Source: Alkaliphilus metalliredigens QYMF
GTDB taxonomy: Bacteria > Bacillota > Clostridia > Peptostreptococcales > Natronincolaceae
Reading direction: 5' to 3'
NCBI RefSeq assembly: GCF_000016985.1
Contig: NC_009633.1
Span: 4,073,539 to 4,137,538 of the forward strand
Length of the DNA stretch: 64,000 nucleotides
Part shown: positions 16,082 through 24,000 of the stretch, one piece after another
Layout: each line of letters starts with the position of its first letter
Position numbering within the stretch: position 1 is the stretch's first letter
Position numbers and translations under genes: made by a program
Notes under the pieces: model-generated
Seen by the model: the letters and a program-made list of their open reading frames with translations, nothing else
Told to the model about the DNA's origin: nothing
Databases searched by the model: none

Positions 16082-17041
16082 CTAATACTGAGATAAAGTT
16101 GTAGGTGCATTGAAAATTGTAGTAATCAAATAGGACCGAATGTTGCGTATATCCGATGGGTTCTCCCTCAAGGAGTCAACAATATAATCAATGTGCATAG
16201 CGTCAATTTCCAAAAATCGTTCTCTGACAATGCCAATGGGCAGGGAGATGCCATTGACCTTTATGGTGGCATCATCAGGCAAGATACACACATCCACCAT
16301 GATATCGATAATATTAGCAACATCTTGTTTGCTCATGCGATTTTGCTGATAGGTCCGTTCGTATTCGATATTATCTTTTATGGCTCTTTCATAGTGCTTT
16401 CTATTTTGGATCATATCCTTCCCATCAGTCTCAAAGATATGATTAGATTGGATATGATTTAAATCAGTATCACTAAAATCAGTATGATTAAGATTAGTAT
16501 TATTACAGTCTAATTTTGGAACTTCTTGAAGTTCCGTTTTCATACTTCTAGAAGTATGATTTTTAGACTCCTTGAATTCTATTTTATGGACTTCTTGAAT
16601 TCTATTTTTCATACTTCCAGAAGTATGATTTTTAGACTTCTGGAAGTCTTCTGTATTTTCAACAGTTTCAGCCTTTTCTAATATAAAGTTTTTCACATAA
16701 ATGATGTTGGGTTTACCTAAACCTTGTCTTTTTTTCTCAATAAGACCGATCCCTTTTTGATCATCAAGTTCAGCCATCATGTTCACGGCCTTTTGTTTTG
16801 AACAACCTAAACTCTCTTGAATTTCTTCAATGGTAAAAATAATATACACTCTATTTTCTTGATCCAGCCAACCATTCACACGAGAAAGCCCCATACGATC
16901 GAGTAGCATACCATATAGAACTTTTGCTTCAGCAGAAAGTTCTTTAAACCGTTCATCTGTGAACAACACTTTCGGAATCCGAAAAAACGAAAATTGTTCT
17001 GATTCGTTACCATAATAATAATCTAAATTCAGACTCCGCAT
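16082..17041 (-). CDS. repA: Replication initiator RepA (RepA_N family)
   Basis: The 319-aa protein has the RepA_N N-terminal winged-helix domain (about 1-120, including FFRIPKVLFTDERFKELS), a repetitive linker (about 125-205) and a conserved C-terminal domain. It would bind an origin and start replication of the excised element. The linker contains two copies of an approximately 22-residue unit around SKNHTS[GR]SMK, followed by a Asn/Asp/His-rich stretch. The DNA coding for the linker holds palindromes listed separately; RepA_N plasmid origins often lie inside rep. It is followed by PcfB after 56 bp. Confidence 0.9.
   Translation of the reverse strand: MRSLNLDYYYGNESEQFSFFRIPKVLFTDERFKELSAEAKVLYGMLLDRMGLSRVNGWLDQENRVYIIFTIEEIQESLGCSKQKAVNMMAELDDQKGIGLIEKKRQGLGKPNIIYVKNFILEKAETVENTEDFQKSKNHTSGSMKNRIQEVHKIEFKESKNHTSRSMKTELQEVPKLDCNNTNLNHTDFSDTDLNHIQSNHIFETDGKDMIQNRKHYERAIKDNIEYERTYQQNRMSKQDVANIIDIMVDVCILPDDATIKVNGISLPIGIVRERFLEIDAMHIDYIVDSLRENPSDIRNIRSYLITTIFNAPTTLSQY
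16518..16649. repeat. Palindromic repeat cluster inside repA (candidate origin)
   Basis: Related palindromes with core ACTTCTNGAAGT recur here: GGAACTTCTTGAAGTTCC (16518-16535), CATACTTCTAGAAGTATG (16541-16558, perfect), CATACTTCCAGAAGTATG (16610-16627) and AGACTTCTGGAAGTCT (16634-16649). Two partial GACTYCTTGAATTC units lie between. The two CATACTTC units are 69 bp apart, in frame with the protein repeat. In RepA_N plasmids such as pSK41 the origin lies within rep. The same ACTTCTGG half-site forms the inverted repeats at 2884 and 13694. Confidence 0.65.
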
Positions 17042-17047
17042 TTTTCA

Positions 17048-18007
17048 TCACCCCTTCTGTCCAACAAAATAATGTTGTAATGCTAATTCAATGATTGATT
17101 CCATCTCTTTTTTGCTTGATGATTCATCGAAGTATTTGCTGATAATCTCAGTTGATACTTTAATGCTTTGATAATCCTTTTTAATGACTTTGCCTTTTTC
17201 TTTACTGATTAAAAATTTGCTTATTTCATTTTCATTTAATGACCCTGATTGATGCATTTCTTTAAGCATTTTGGCATCTTTAAAACTGATTTTTATGGCC
17301 ATATCTTTACACTCTTTGTATAGATGCTTTTGAAGTTGTTCAGGAATATACGACAATTCCACACCTGCCATTAATGAGGTGGCGTCGTTATCCACTTCAA
17401 GTTTCCACGCCTCTGTTAAGTGATTGATTCTAAGCAGTCGGGCTATTGTTCTGCCCGAAAGACCATATTCTTTTGCAAGTCTTCCACGACTGTCCGTTTC
17501 ACCCTCTTCCGGTTCTAATAACTCACCATTTTCAAGGGCTTTCAGCTCACTTATAATGTCTGTTCTCTTGCCCTGGCTTGCGACTTTTTCGTACTGCATT
17601 TCTAAGACCACGGCTTTTTCTGATGGATACAAGTCGCTAAAGGATCTTTGCATTAAATTGGTTTCAATGACATAGATATAGGCATCTTCATCTGATAAAT
17701 TCTCTTTAATAAAGGCTGGAATTTTATCAAGACCCGCAAGACTTCTAGCGTTCATTCTGTTGTGTCCTGCAAGCATCTCATATTTACCAGGTGAAACAGT
17801 TCTAACGATCACAGGGTTAAGTATGCCATTCTTCTTTATGCTCTCGATCATATCTTCAAGCCGCTTACCCTCATAAAGATGAAAAGGATGGTCAAAAAAT
17901 TCGACAATATTCGCCATGTCTATTTCTGCAATTTGCTGTTCGGGTCTACCATCGGTCAAAAAATCAATGGCATCCACTATCTTTCGTCTTGGGCTATCTT
18001 TCTTCAT
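17048..18007 (-). CDS. parB: ParB/RepB/Spo0J-like partition protein
   Basis: The 319-aa protein has a ParB N-terminal nuclease/CTPase-like domain (about 30-130, with AGHNRMNA and a following Asn-Leu-Met-Gln-Arg segment) and a helix-turn-helix region (about 170-200, YGLSGRTIARLLRI). It would bind centromere-like sites and work with ParA to hold the circular form of the element. Its start overlaps the ParA stop by 14 bp, and repA follows after 6 bp, making a par-rep operon. Confidence 0.92.
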   Translation of the reverse strand: MKKDSPRRKIVDAIDFLTDGRPEQQIAEIDMANIVEFFDHPFHLYEGKRLEDMIESIKKNGILNPVIVRTVSPGKYEMLAGHNRMNARSLAGLDKIPAFIKENLSDEDAYIYVIETNLMQRSFSDLYPSEKAVVLEMQYEKVASQGKRTDIISELKALENGELLEPEEGETDSRGRLAKEYGLSGRTIARLLRINHLTEAWKLEVDNDATSLMAGVELSYIPEQLQKHLYKECKDMAIKISFKDAKMLKEMHQSGSLNENEISKFLISKEKGKVIKKDYQSIKVSTEIISKYFDESSSKKEMESIIELALQHYFVGQKG

Positions 18008-18782
18008 AAGTCAATATCTCCTTTGCAAAATCTGCATATGCAATTCCCGCTTTTGAAGTAGGTGAATATTCAGCTATGCTCTTGCTATAGTAAATGGCTT
18101 CCCCCACCTTTACCGTCATGGGTATATGGGTCTCAAATATGTTGACGACACCATCATAGGCTTCGCTCATTTGCTCTGATAAAACCTTTGAAAGATTAGT
18201 TCTTGAGTCACACATGGTGAGTAATATGCCTTTGATCTCTAACTTCGAGTTGATTCTCTTTTGAATCTTTTTTGTGGTCTTCAAGAAATCTTGCAAGCCC
18301 ATCATGGCAAGGAGCTGAGGATTAACTGTGATAATGACACTGTCTGCTGCACTCAGTGCGTTTATGGTCAGAGAACCCAGTGAAGGTGATGTATCGATGA
18401 TGATAAAGTCGTAATCCGCTTTAAGGGGTTCAAGGATTTCAAATAATATGCGTTCACTGCCCATTTCAAGTCTAAGATTTGCATCGACCACTGACAGATA
18501 AATGCTTGATGGGATTAAATCAATGCCATTATTTGAAACGATATACTGCGACTTATCAGGAATATCTTCTTCATTCATTTTTGCAATCATTAGATGTGCA
18601 ATATTTGTTTCGATGCTGTTGGGTTCTTCAATGCCAAAGCAAGTTGTTAAATTGGCCTGTCCATCAAAATCGATCATCAATACTTTCTTGCCAAGTTTCA
18701 TGAGTGAATACGCTAAATTTAATGATGTTGTTGTTTTAGCTACGCCACCTTTTTGATTTGCTATTGCGATTATCTCTGCCAT
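17994..18782 (-). CDS. parA: ParA/Soj-like partition ATPase
   Basis: The start at 18782 is chosen: GGAGGAACGAAA precedes MAEIIAIANQKGG, and the longer reading to 18833 adds an unrelated 17-residue leader. The 262-aa product has the deviant Walker A KGGVAKTT at about 11-18, the A' motif region FIIIDTSPS near 120, and DFDGQAN near 40. It uses ATP to position ParB-bound DNA. It is the first gene of the parA-parB-repA operon, with iteron-like repeats upstream. Confidence 0.93.
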   Translation of the reverse strand: MAEIIAIANQKGGVAKTTTSLNLAYSLMKLGKKVLMIDFDGQANLTTCFGIEEPNSIETNIAHLMIAKMNEEDIPDKSQYIVSNNGIDLIPSSIYLSVVDANLRLEMGSERILFEILEPLKADYDFIIIDTSPSLGSLTINALSAADSVIITVNPQLLAMMGLQDFLKTTKKIQKRINSKLEIKGILLTMCDSRTNLSKVLSEQMSEAYDGVVNIFETHIPMTVKVGEAIYYSKSIAEYSPTSKAGIAYADFAKEILTYEER

Positions 18783-18853
18783 TTTCGTTCCTCCTTTTTT
18801 TTGCAATGAAAAAGGGACACTCGTTATAAGCATCCCTAAATATCTTGACTATA

Positions 18854-19080
18854 TTATTCATTTTCATCTATAAATTGCTTTGTGTACCCTACATCCAGGT
18901 AGACACCAGCCGAAACACTCATTCGATCAACAAGACGTTTTTCTCGTGATAAATCAGGTTTCACTTCAAAGGTCCAAAACTTGACAAAGTGTGTAAATTC
19001 AACGATTTCTATATAGATTTCTTTTGTAGCTTTACAATCGCTTCCACGTGTTTTGAGATGAGTTTATAGCTATCAAATCC
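18854..19080 (-). pseudogene. Decayed small gene upstream of parA
   Basis: Within the 520-bp gap upstream of parA, a coding remnant can be read in pieces. MDLIAINS is in one frame, YKLISKHVEAIVKLQK in another, and EIVEFTHFVKFWTFEVKPD to YTKQFIDENE, stopping at 18854-18856, in a third. The joined text reads like one protein of about 80 residues, but no frame is open with a start codon. I do not recognise the family. At least two frameshifts are needed. Confidence 0.45.
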
Positions 19081-19110
19081 ATTGTTTCAAACCTCATTTT
19101 TATTAAGGCT

Positions 19111-19227
19111 CGTTTTGGGGAACATATCCAAGATTGGCTGTCGTTTGTGGGAACATATCAGTCAATGTATGGATTCATTACATAGCCCGCTGGATATACC
19201 ACGATATATATATATATATATTATATA
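19111..19227. repeat. Iteron-like direct repeats plus AT-rich run upstream of parA
   Basis: CGTTTTGGGGAACATATC (19111-19128) and CGTTTGTGGGAACATATC (19142-19159) are direct repeats with two mismatches, offset by 31 bp, about three helical turns. A 24-bp run of almost pure alternating AT follows (19204-19227). This could be an operator or partition site, or an origin with a DNA-unwinding element. The gap between parA and the ACR3 gene otherwise holds the gene remnant described above. Confidence 0.5.
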
Positions 19228-19304
19228 GCTAATCTTCTTTTAAGGACTTTTTCAGTGGACTCCACATACAACTCTGCATTATGTTTTCTTTTCAAAGATT
19301 AATA

Positions 19305-20369
19305 TTAATTCTCTCTTACTACTTGCGGAAACCAGTGTCTTGTATTATTAGATATTTTAACCAATGCCAACATCACAGGAACCTCAACTAAAACTCCAAC
19401 AACCGTTGCCAGCGCAGCTCCCGATGTTAAACCAAACAAAGAAATAGCCACAGCTACTGATAATTCAAAGAAATTACTAGCTCCGATCATCCCTGCAGGA
19501 GAAGAAACGTTATGTGGCAACTTCCATGCTTTTGACCAACCATAGGCCAAGAAAAAGATGAAAAAGGTTTGGATAATTAATGGCACAGCAATTAAAACAA
19601 TGTGTATTGGGTTATTAAGAATTACATCTCCTTGGAATGAGAATAAAGTAATCAATGTTAGCAAAAGACCGATGATAGTTATGCTATTAAATTTCTTTAG
19701 AAATACATTTTCAAAATAATCCATTCCTTTACTCTTGATGATATATATCCTTGATAAATATCCTCCTACCAAAGGTACAACTATAAACAACACAATTGAA
19801 AGAATCAATGTGTCATAGGGAACGGTAACATTACTAATCCCCAATAAAAACATAACAATTGGTGCATAAGCTACTAAAAGGATTAAGTTATTCACTGCCA
19901 CCTGAACTAATGTATATGCAGGATCCCCTTTGGTTAAATGACTCCATACAAAGACCATTGCCGTACACGGAGCAGCTCCTAAAAGTACCGCTCCTGCAAT
20001 GTACTCTGTTGCCAACGCTTCTGGAATGAAACTAGCAAATATTACTTTTAAAAATAGCCATGAAAAGAAAAACATAGTAAACGGTTTGATTAACCAATTG
20101 GTACCACAAGTGACTATTAGCCCCTTAGGCATTTTTAAAGCACCTATAATACTTGAAAAATCTATTTTTAACATCATTGGATAAATCATCATCCAAATGA
20201 GGATAGCTATAGGTATTGATACACTGGCATACTCCAACTTACTTAAAGTTGCAGGAACAGACGGTATTAATTGCCCGATAGCAACCCCTAAAACTATGCA
20301 AACTGCCACCCATATAGTTAAATATTTTTCAAAAAAACCTATTGTTTTGGTTTCTTTCACATCACTCAT
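19305..20369 (-). CDS. arsB: ACR3-type arsenite exporter
   Basis: A 354-aa membrane protein with ten predicted hydrophobic segments and the ACR3 signature around GAAPCTAMVFVWSHLTKGD (about 127-145), which holds the conserved Cys of the transport path. It exports trivalent arsenite from the cytoplasm. It is the last gene of the metal operon, 109 bp after the P-type ATPase. No arsenate reductase is present in the window, so resistance to arsenate would need an ArsC encoded elsewhere. Family members are named acr3 or arsB. Confidence 0.93.
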   Translation of the reverse strand: MSDVKETKTIGFFEKYLTIWVAVCIVLGVAIGQLIPSVPATLSKLEYASVSIPIAILIWMMIYPMMLKIDFSSIIGALKMPKGLIVTCGTNWLIKPFTMFFFSWLFLKVIFASFIPEALATEYIAGAVLLGAAPCTAMVFVWSHLTKGDPAYTLVQVAVNNLILLVAYAPIVMFLLGISNVTVPYDTLILSIVLFIVVPLVGGYLSRIYIIKSKGMDYFENVFLKKFNSITIIGLLLTLITLFSFQGDVILNNPIHIVLIAVPLIIQTFFIFFLAYGWSKAWKLPHNVSSPAGMIGASNFFELSVAVAISLFGLTSGAALATVVGVLVEVPVMLALVKISNNTRHWFPQVVREN

Positions 20370-20477
20370 ATTTCATTCGCACCTTTCTCGTCAATTATAG
20401 AAACTCATAAAATAGAATACACAATATTGTTGCTTCATTATATCAACCCTGCTAATTTCAAGGAATGCAATCTCCGT

Positions 20478-22388
20478 TTATCCGACTTTTACCTCAGGAA
20501 GTTTCAGTTTATACCACAACAATAATGTTGAACTTATGACAACTGTGAGACATCCAGCTTCTTGAATAATAATTGCTCCTACCGGCGAAAGCATACCCAT
20601 AGCTGCCAATATAAGTCCAATGACATTGTAAATAATGGAGAAGAAAATGTTCAATTTTATTCGTCTAAATACCTTTTTCGATGTCCAGATAAAATCTGCA
20701 ACACTTCGTAAATCATCCCTCATTAAGCTGACGTCAGCTGTTTCAATAGCCACATCGGTCCCTGTGGCTCCCATTGCAATCCCAATATCTGCCAAAGCCA
20801 GAGCAGGGGCATCATTAATCCCATCTCCAATCATCGCTACCTTCTTACCTGCCTTTTGCATCTCTGCCACTACTTCTTGTTTTTGTTCCGGTAACATATT
20901 GGCTTTAAAGCTGTCAACACCGATCTCTGCTGCTACGCTTTGCGCAGTTGCGGCATTATCCCCTGTCAGCATGATAATCTCTTTTATGCCGATTTCTTTC
21001 AGCTGCAGGATAACCTCTTTAACACCAGGACGTACTTTGTCGGCTATGGAAACTAGACCCATCACTTTATTGTTTCTAGCGACAAGCATTATAGTTCTGC
21101 CTTTTTCACGGTGGTCCTTCATTTGTTCTTTTACATTTTCACCTAGATCTATATCCATTTCGGTTAACAATTCTTCTTTTCCTACTACTAGACTCTGTCC
21201 CTCAAATTGAGCGATTACACCTTTACCGACTACAGCTTTAAAATCCTCTGGATCTGGGATCTTCACATCATTTTCTTTTGCATGCTTAATAATAGCCCTT
21301 GCAAGGGGATGCTCAGAATATTTTTCGGCGATTGCAGACCAGAGAAGAATTTCTTCTTTTGTAGCACCATTAAATTCCTCAACACCCATCACAACAGGGC
21401 TTCCAATCGTAAATGTACCAGTTTTGTCAACCAAAAGCGTATCAATTGATCCAGCTTGTTCAATGTATTTACCACCTTTAACCAGTATGCCCCGATGAGC
21501 CATATTGGATATCCCGGCAGTTATTGCGGTTGGGGTGGCAATGGCAAAAGCACAAGGACAAGCGACGAGTAAAACAGCAACCGCCGTCCGAATATCTCCT
21601 GATGCAAGATAAGCACCGATAGCAATTAATACGACAACAGGTAAAAACCAATGGGTAAAACGATCGGCAATATTTTGAAAAGGTGGTCTGGTAGCCTGTG
21701 CTTTTTCTGTTAAATGAATGATCTTGGCCAGTGTTGTGTCTTCACCGACACCTGTTGTCTCTATTTCAATGCGGCCTTCTTCATTCAGTGTTCCACTGAA
21801 TACCTGACTTCCTTTATTTTTCTCAACAGGAATGGACTCCCCTGTGATGGGGGCTTGGTTAACACTGCTTTGACCATTAGTAACCACTCCGTCTACGGCG
21901 ATGCGTTCACCCGGTCTTACAATAACAAGATCTCCTATTTTAACCTCTTCAATGCCAATGACAACTTCTTCATCATTTTTCTTTATAGTAACTTTTTTTG
22001 GTGCCAGATCGAGAAGTCCCCGAATACTTTTTCTTGTTTTATCTAGTGTGTATGATTCAAATGCACCGGCTGCGGACATGATGAAAATAAGTATGGCGGC
22101 GGTTATGAATTCTCCAATAGCAACCGTAGCGATCAAAGCAACAGTAACAAATACATTCACCGTAATTCTTCTGTTAAATACATCTTTAAATCCTGATATA
22201 AATCGCTGCAATCCTCCAAACAAAACCGCAAAAAGTGCGATGCCCATATAAAGAAGATCAGGTCCGAAATTATATCTTGAAAGGAGCCAACTTACAATAA
22301 TGGCTAAACCGACTATAAGCGGCGCAATAGCGAAAACAAGAAATTCTCTAATGCTCGAGTTATTCTTTTCATCTTTATTCGTATTCAT
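20478..22388 (-). CDS. cadA: P1B-type heavy-metal-translocating ATPase
   Basis: A 636-aa pump with all catalytic landmarks: TGES at 182-185 (actuator), the metal-binding CPC motif at 277-279 in a membrane helix, the phosphorylated Asp in DKTGT at 321-325, SEHP in the nucleotide domain, and GDGINDAPAL near 535. There is no N-terminal HMA or CxxC domain; the protein begins almost directly at the first membrane helices. The last helix reads QEAGCLTVVISS, so Zn/Cd/Co specificity is likely but uncertain, and the symbol is a best guess. It lies between the Cys-rich small gene and the ACR3 gene. Confidence 0.88.
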   Translation of the reverse strand: MNTNKDEKNNSSIREFLVFAIAPLIVGLAIIVSWLLSRYNFGPDLLYMGIALFAVLFGGLQRFISGFKDVFNRRITVNVFVTVALIATVAIGEFITAAILIFIMSAAGAFESYTLDKTRKSIRGLLDLAPKKVTIKKNDEEVVIGIEEVKIGDLVIVRPGERIAVDGVVTNGQSSVNQAPITGESIPVEKNKGSQVFSGTLNEEGRIEIETTGVGEDTTLAKIIHLTEKAQATRPPFQNIADRFTHWFLPVVVLIAIGAYLASGDIRTAVAVLLVACPCAFAIATPTAITAGISNMAHRGILVKGGKYIEQAGSIDTLLVDKTGTFTIGSPVVMGVEEFNGATKEEILLWSAIAEKYSEHPLARAIIKHAKENDVKIPDPEDFKAVVGKGVIAQFEGQSLVVGKEELLTEMDIDLGENVKEQMKDHREKGRTIMLVARNNKVMGLVSIADKVRPGVKEVILQLKEIGIKEIIMLTGDNAATAQSVAAEIGVDSFKANMLPEQKQEVVAEMQKAGKKVAMIGDGINDAPALALADIGIAMGATGTDVAIETADVSLMRDDLRSVADFIWTSKKVFRRIKLNIFFSIIYNVIGLILAAMGMLSPVGAIIIQEAGCLTVVISSTLLLWYKLKLPEVKVG

Positions 22389-22516
22389 ATAATCATCTCC
22401 AATTCATAATATTTTTACTACACCTGTAGATTAAAAGGGATTACTTAAATTTCTTAAACAAAGTCATCCCTTTTAATCAATGGTTATTAATGAGGGATCG
22501 TTTTCAAGCTAACGCA

Positions 22517-22675
22517 TTATTTCTTTTGATCGTTCTTTTTTTCTTCTTTATCTTCTTTTTTAGGCGGTTCACAGCTAGGGCCACAGCTTTCTCCAGGTCC
22601 ACAACAACCTCCTGTTTGCTTAAGCGATTCCTTGATTAAACCAAAAAATCCTGTTTTCTTCTTATTATTTGTCAT
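22517..22675 (-). CDS. Small Cys-rich protein of the metal operon
   Basis: A 52-aa ORF with GGAGG-type site (AGGAGGAATTATC) before its ATG. The middle holds GGCCGPGESCGPSCEPP: five Cys in 15 residues in CC-x5-C-x3-C spacing, flanked by a Lys-rich start and a Lys/Glu tail. The pattern suggests metal or arsenite binding, perhaps as a chaperone or buffer for the neighbouring pumps. Small proteins of this kind occur in clostridial arsenic loci, but I know no defined family name. Function is inferred from composition and neighbours. Confidence 0.7.
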   Translation of the reverse strand: MTNNKKKTGFFGLIKESLKQTGGCCGPGESCGPSCEPPKKEDKEEKKNDQKK

Positions 22676-22751
22676 GATAATTCCTCCTCTTATTTAATAT
22701 ATGACTTGATGAGCATATTGGCATATAAAATTTAAAAAATAAATTTGTGGT

Positions 22752-23090
22752 TTAAGTACAATCGATGTTCTTTCGTATATACTCTTTTAAATTTTCTTTA
22801 TCTGTAAGGTAACAGTCCTTTGTCTCCCATTGTTCTTTTAAATACTCATAAAGATATTTGTTTTTAGTCCAAAAGGAATCGTTTAAATAATAATATGCCC
22901 ACTGAGATTTTTTCTCATCAGTAATAAGCCCCGCTGTTTTAAGCTTATTTAAGTGTTTCGACGCATTGGTTTGGGAAATACCAAGCACAGCTTGAACTTC
23001 ACACACACATAATTGATTTTCTCTTAATACATTAAGAATTCTTATTCTCGTTTCATCTGTAAGCATCTTAAAAATATCAGTTGTTTCCAT
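22752..23090 (-). CDS. arsR: ArsR/SmtB family metal-responsive repressor
   Basis: A 112-aa winged-helix repressor. It has the ArsR metal site ENQLCVCEV (C-x-C at about 28-30) and a recognition helix SQTNASKHLNKLKTAGLI. A further Cys pair near the C-terminus (DCYL, IDCT) could add ligands. Binding of arsenite or a divalent metal would release DNA. It is preceded by a good promoter with an overlapping inverted repeat, so it probably controls itself and the downstream small Cys protein, ATPase and ACR3 genes. The site AGAGGTG lies 6 nt before the ATG. Confidence 0.92.
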   Translation of the reverse strand: METTDIFKMLTDETRIRILNVLRENQLCVCEVQAVLGISQTNASKHLNKLKTAGLITDEKKSQWAYYYLNDSFWTKNKYLYEYLKEQWETKDCYLTDKENLKEYIRKNIDCT

Positions 23091-23108
23091 ATTTTCACCT
23101 CTTATATG

Positions 23109-23158
23109 ACTATATGCCCCACTGGGAATATAGTATCATCTATCTTAAGCCGTGTCAA
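23109..23158 (-). promoter_or_regulatory. arsR promoter and operator
   Basis: On the minus strand, a -35 TTGACA (23153-23158) is separated by 17 bp from a -10 TACTAT (23130-23135). An inverted repeat ACTATAT-N12-ATATAGT (23109-23115 and 23128-23134) overlaps the -10 and runs toward arsR. This is the usual position for an ArsR-family operator. Confidence 0.8.
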
Positions 23159-23304
23159 GAAATATAATCTGGTTTCTAATTGCTTCTAAAGACAGGAACC
23201 AATTCTTGTTGATGGTAACTTCACATAGTGACTCTAGCTTTTGGAATATTGCTCTCCATAATATCACCTTTAACAATAAATATGAGGGCAAGCTGTAGAT
23301 TGAA

Positions 23305-23784
23305 TTATTTCATAGCCAACCCTCTATAGATAGCTTGCTGAACAGTTTTGTGGCAGCAAATTCCAAGTGGGTTTTTCTCTTTGCAATTTGAGTTTTTCAT
23401 CGCGCCAGTTATCATATTTACTTCTTTTACGGTTTTCACACCATATTTTACTACGGCTTCAATAATCTGATCTTCTGTTACTCCGCTACAATAACAAGCA
23501 TACTTAGGTTCTGCGTCTTTCTTAAACCAGATAGGAACTCTAATTTGGTCTTTCAAGAATTTTATTTCATTATCTAGACTATAGTAAACAACATCGCAAT
23601 CCTCATTTATACAAATTTTATATTGACCTCCATCAATGACATTACGATAATTATCTGCCACTAGATGTTCAACAGTTACTTTACTAACAGCAATTCCTTC
23701 ATTGCTACATACAGGACATTTCTCTTTAATTTGATTAAGTCTTTCTTTTTTGCCTCCACAACAACATTCATTATTAATCGCCAT
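23305..23784 (-). CDS. CopZ-like Cys-rich protein with BFD-like [2Fe-2S] domain
   Basis: The start at 23784 (MAINNECCCGG) follows GGAGGTTATAAAT; the frame extends to 23799. The 159-aa protein opens with a CCC cluster, then CPVC (about 24-27), and has CYCSGVTEDQIIEAVVKYG (about 97-115) and a C-terminal CKEKNPLGICC. This matches the N-terminal part of the Archaeoglobus CopZ copper chaperone, with a zinc site and a [2Fe-2S] site. It lacks a fused HMA domain. Its place ahead of arsR suggests metal sensing or reduction, though the exact role is not known. Confidence 0.75.
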   Translation of the reverse strand: MAINNECCCGGKKERLNQIKEKCPVCSNEGIAVSKVTVEHLVADNYRNVIDGGQYKICINEDCDVVYYSLDNEIKFLKDQIRVPIWFKKDAEPKYACYCSGVTEDQIIEAVVKYGVKTVKEVNMITGAMKNSNCKEKNPLGICCHKTVQQAIYRGLAMK

Positions 23785-23811
23785 ATTTATAACCTCCAAT
23801 TATTCCAGATT

Positions 23812-24000
23812 TTAAACTTGAAAATTCACCTCTAAATATTCTTGCCAATAACCATTTTCAATTTCCAAATCATGAACCAAGTAATATTTTTCGTTTTCTC
23901 TCTGTTCTATAACTTTTTCTTGCCATGATTTTTCGCAAAGAAATCCTTTCAAAGCTTCTAAACGTATTGATCGATCTGTTTTGGTGTAACTTCATCCTTA
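23812..24000 (-). pseudogene. C-terminal gene fragment with a frameshift
   Basis: Between the PD-(D/E)XK gene and the CopZ-like gene there is a remnant. DEVTPKQIDQYV is read in one frame and then ends at TAG; LEALKGFLCEKSWQEKV to YWQEYLEVNFQV follows in another and stops at 23812-23814. Joining them needs one extra base in a T-run (TACGTTTAG). No start codon or ribosome site is present, so this is the tail of a lost gene. I do not recognise the family. Confidence 0.5.

Noticed and set aside
16518-16649. CRISPR-like array
   Set aside because: The units are palindromic, of unequal spacing and in frame with a protein repeat in repA; no Cas genes.
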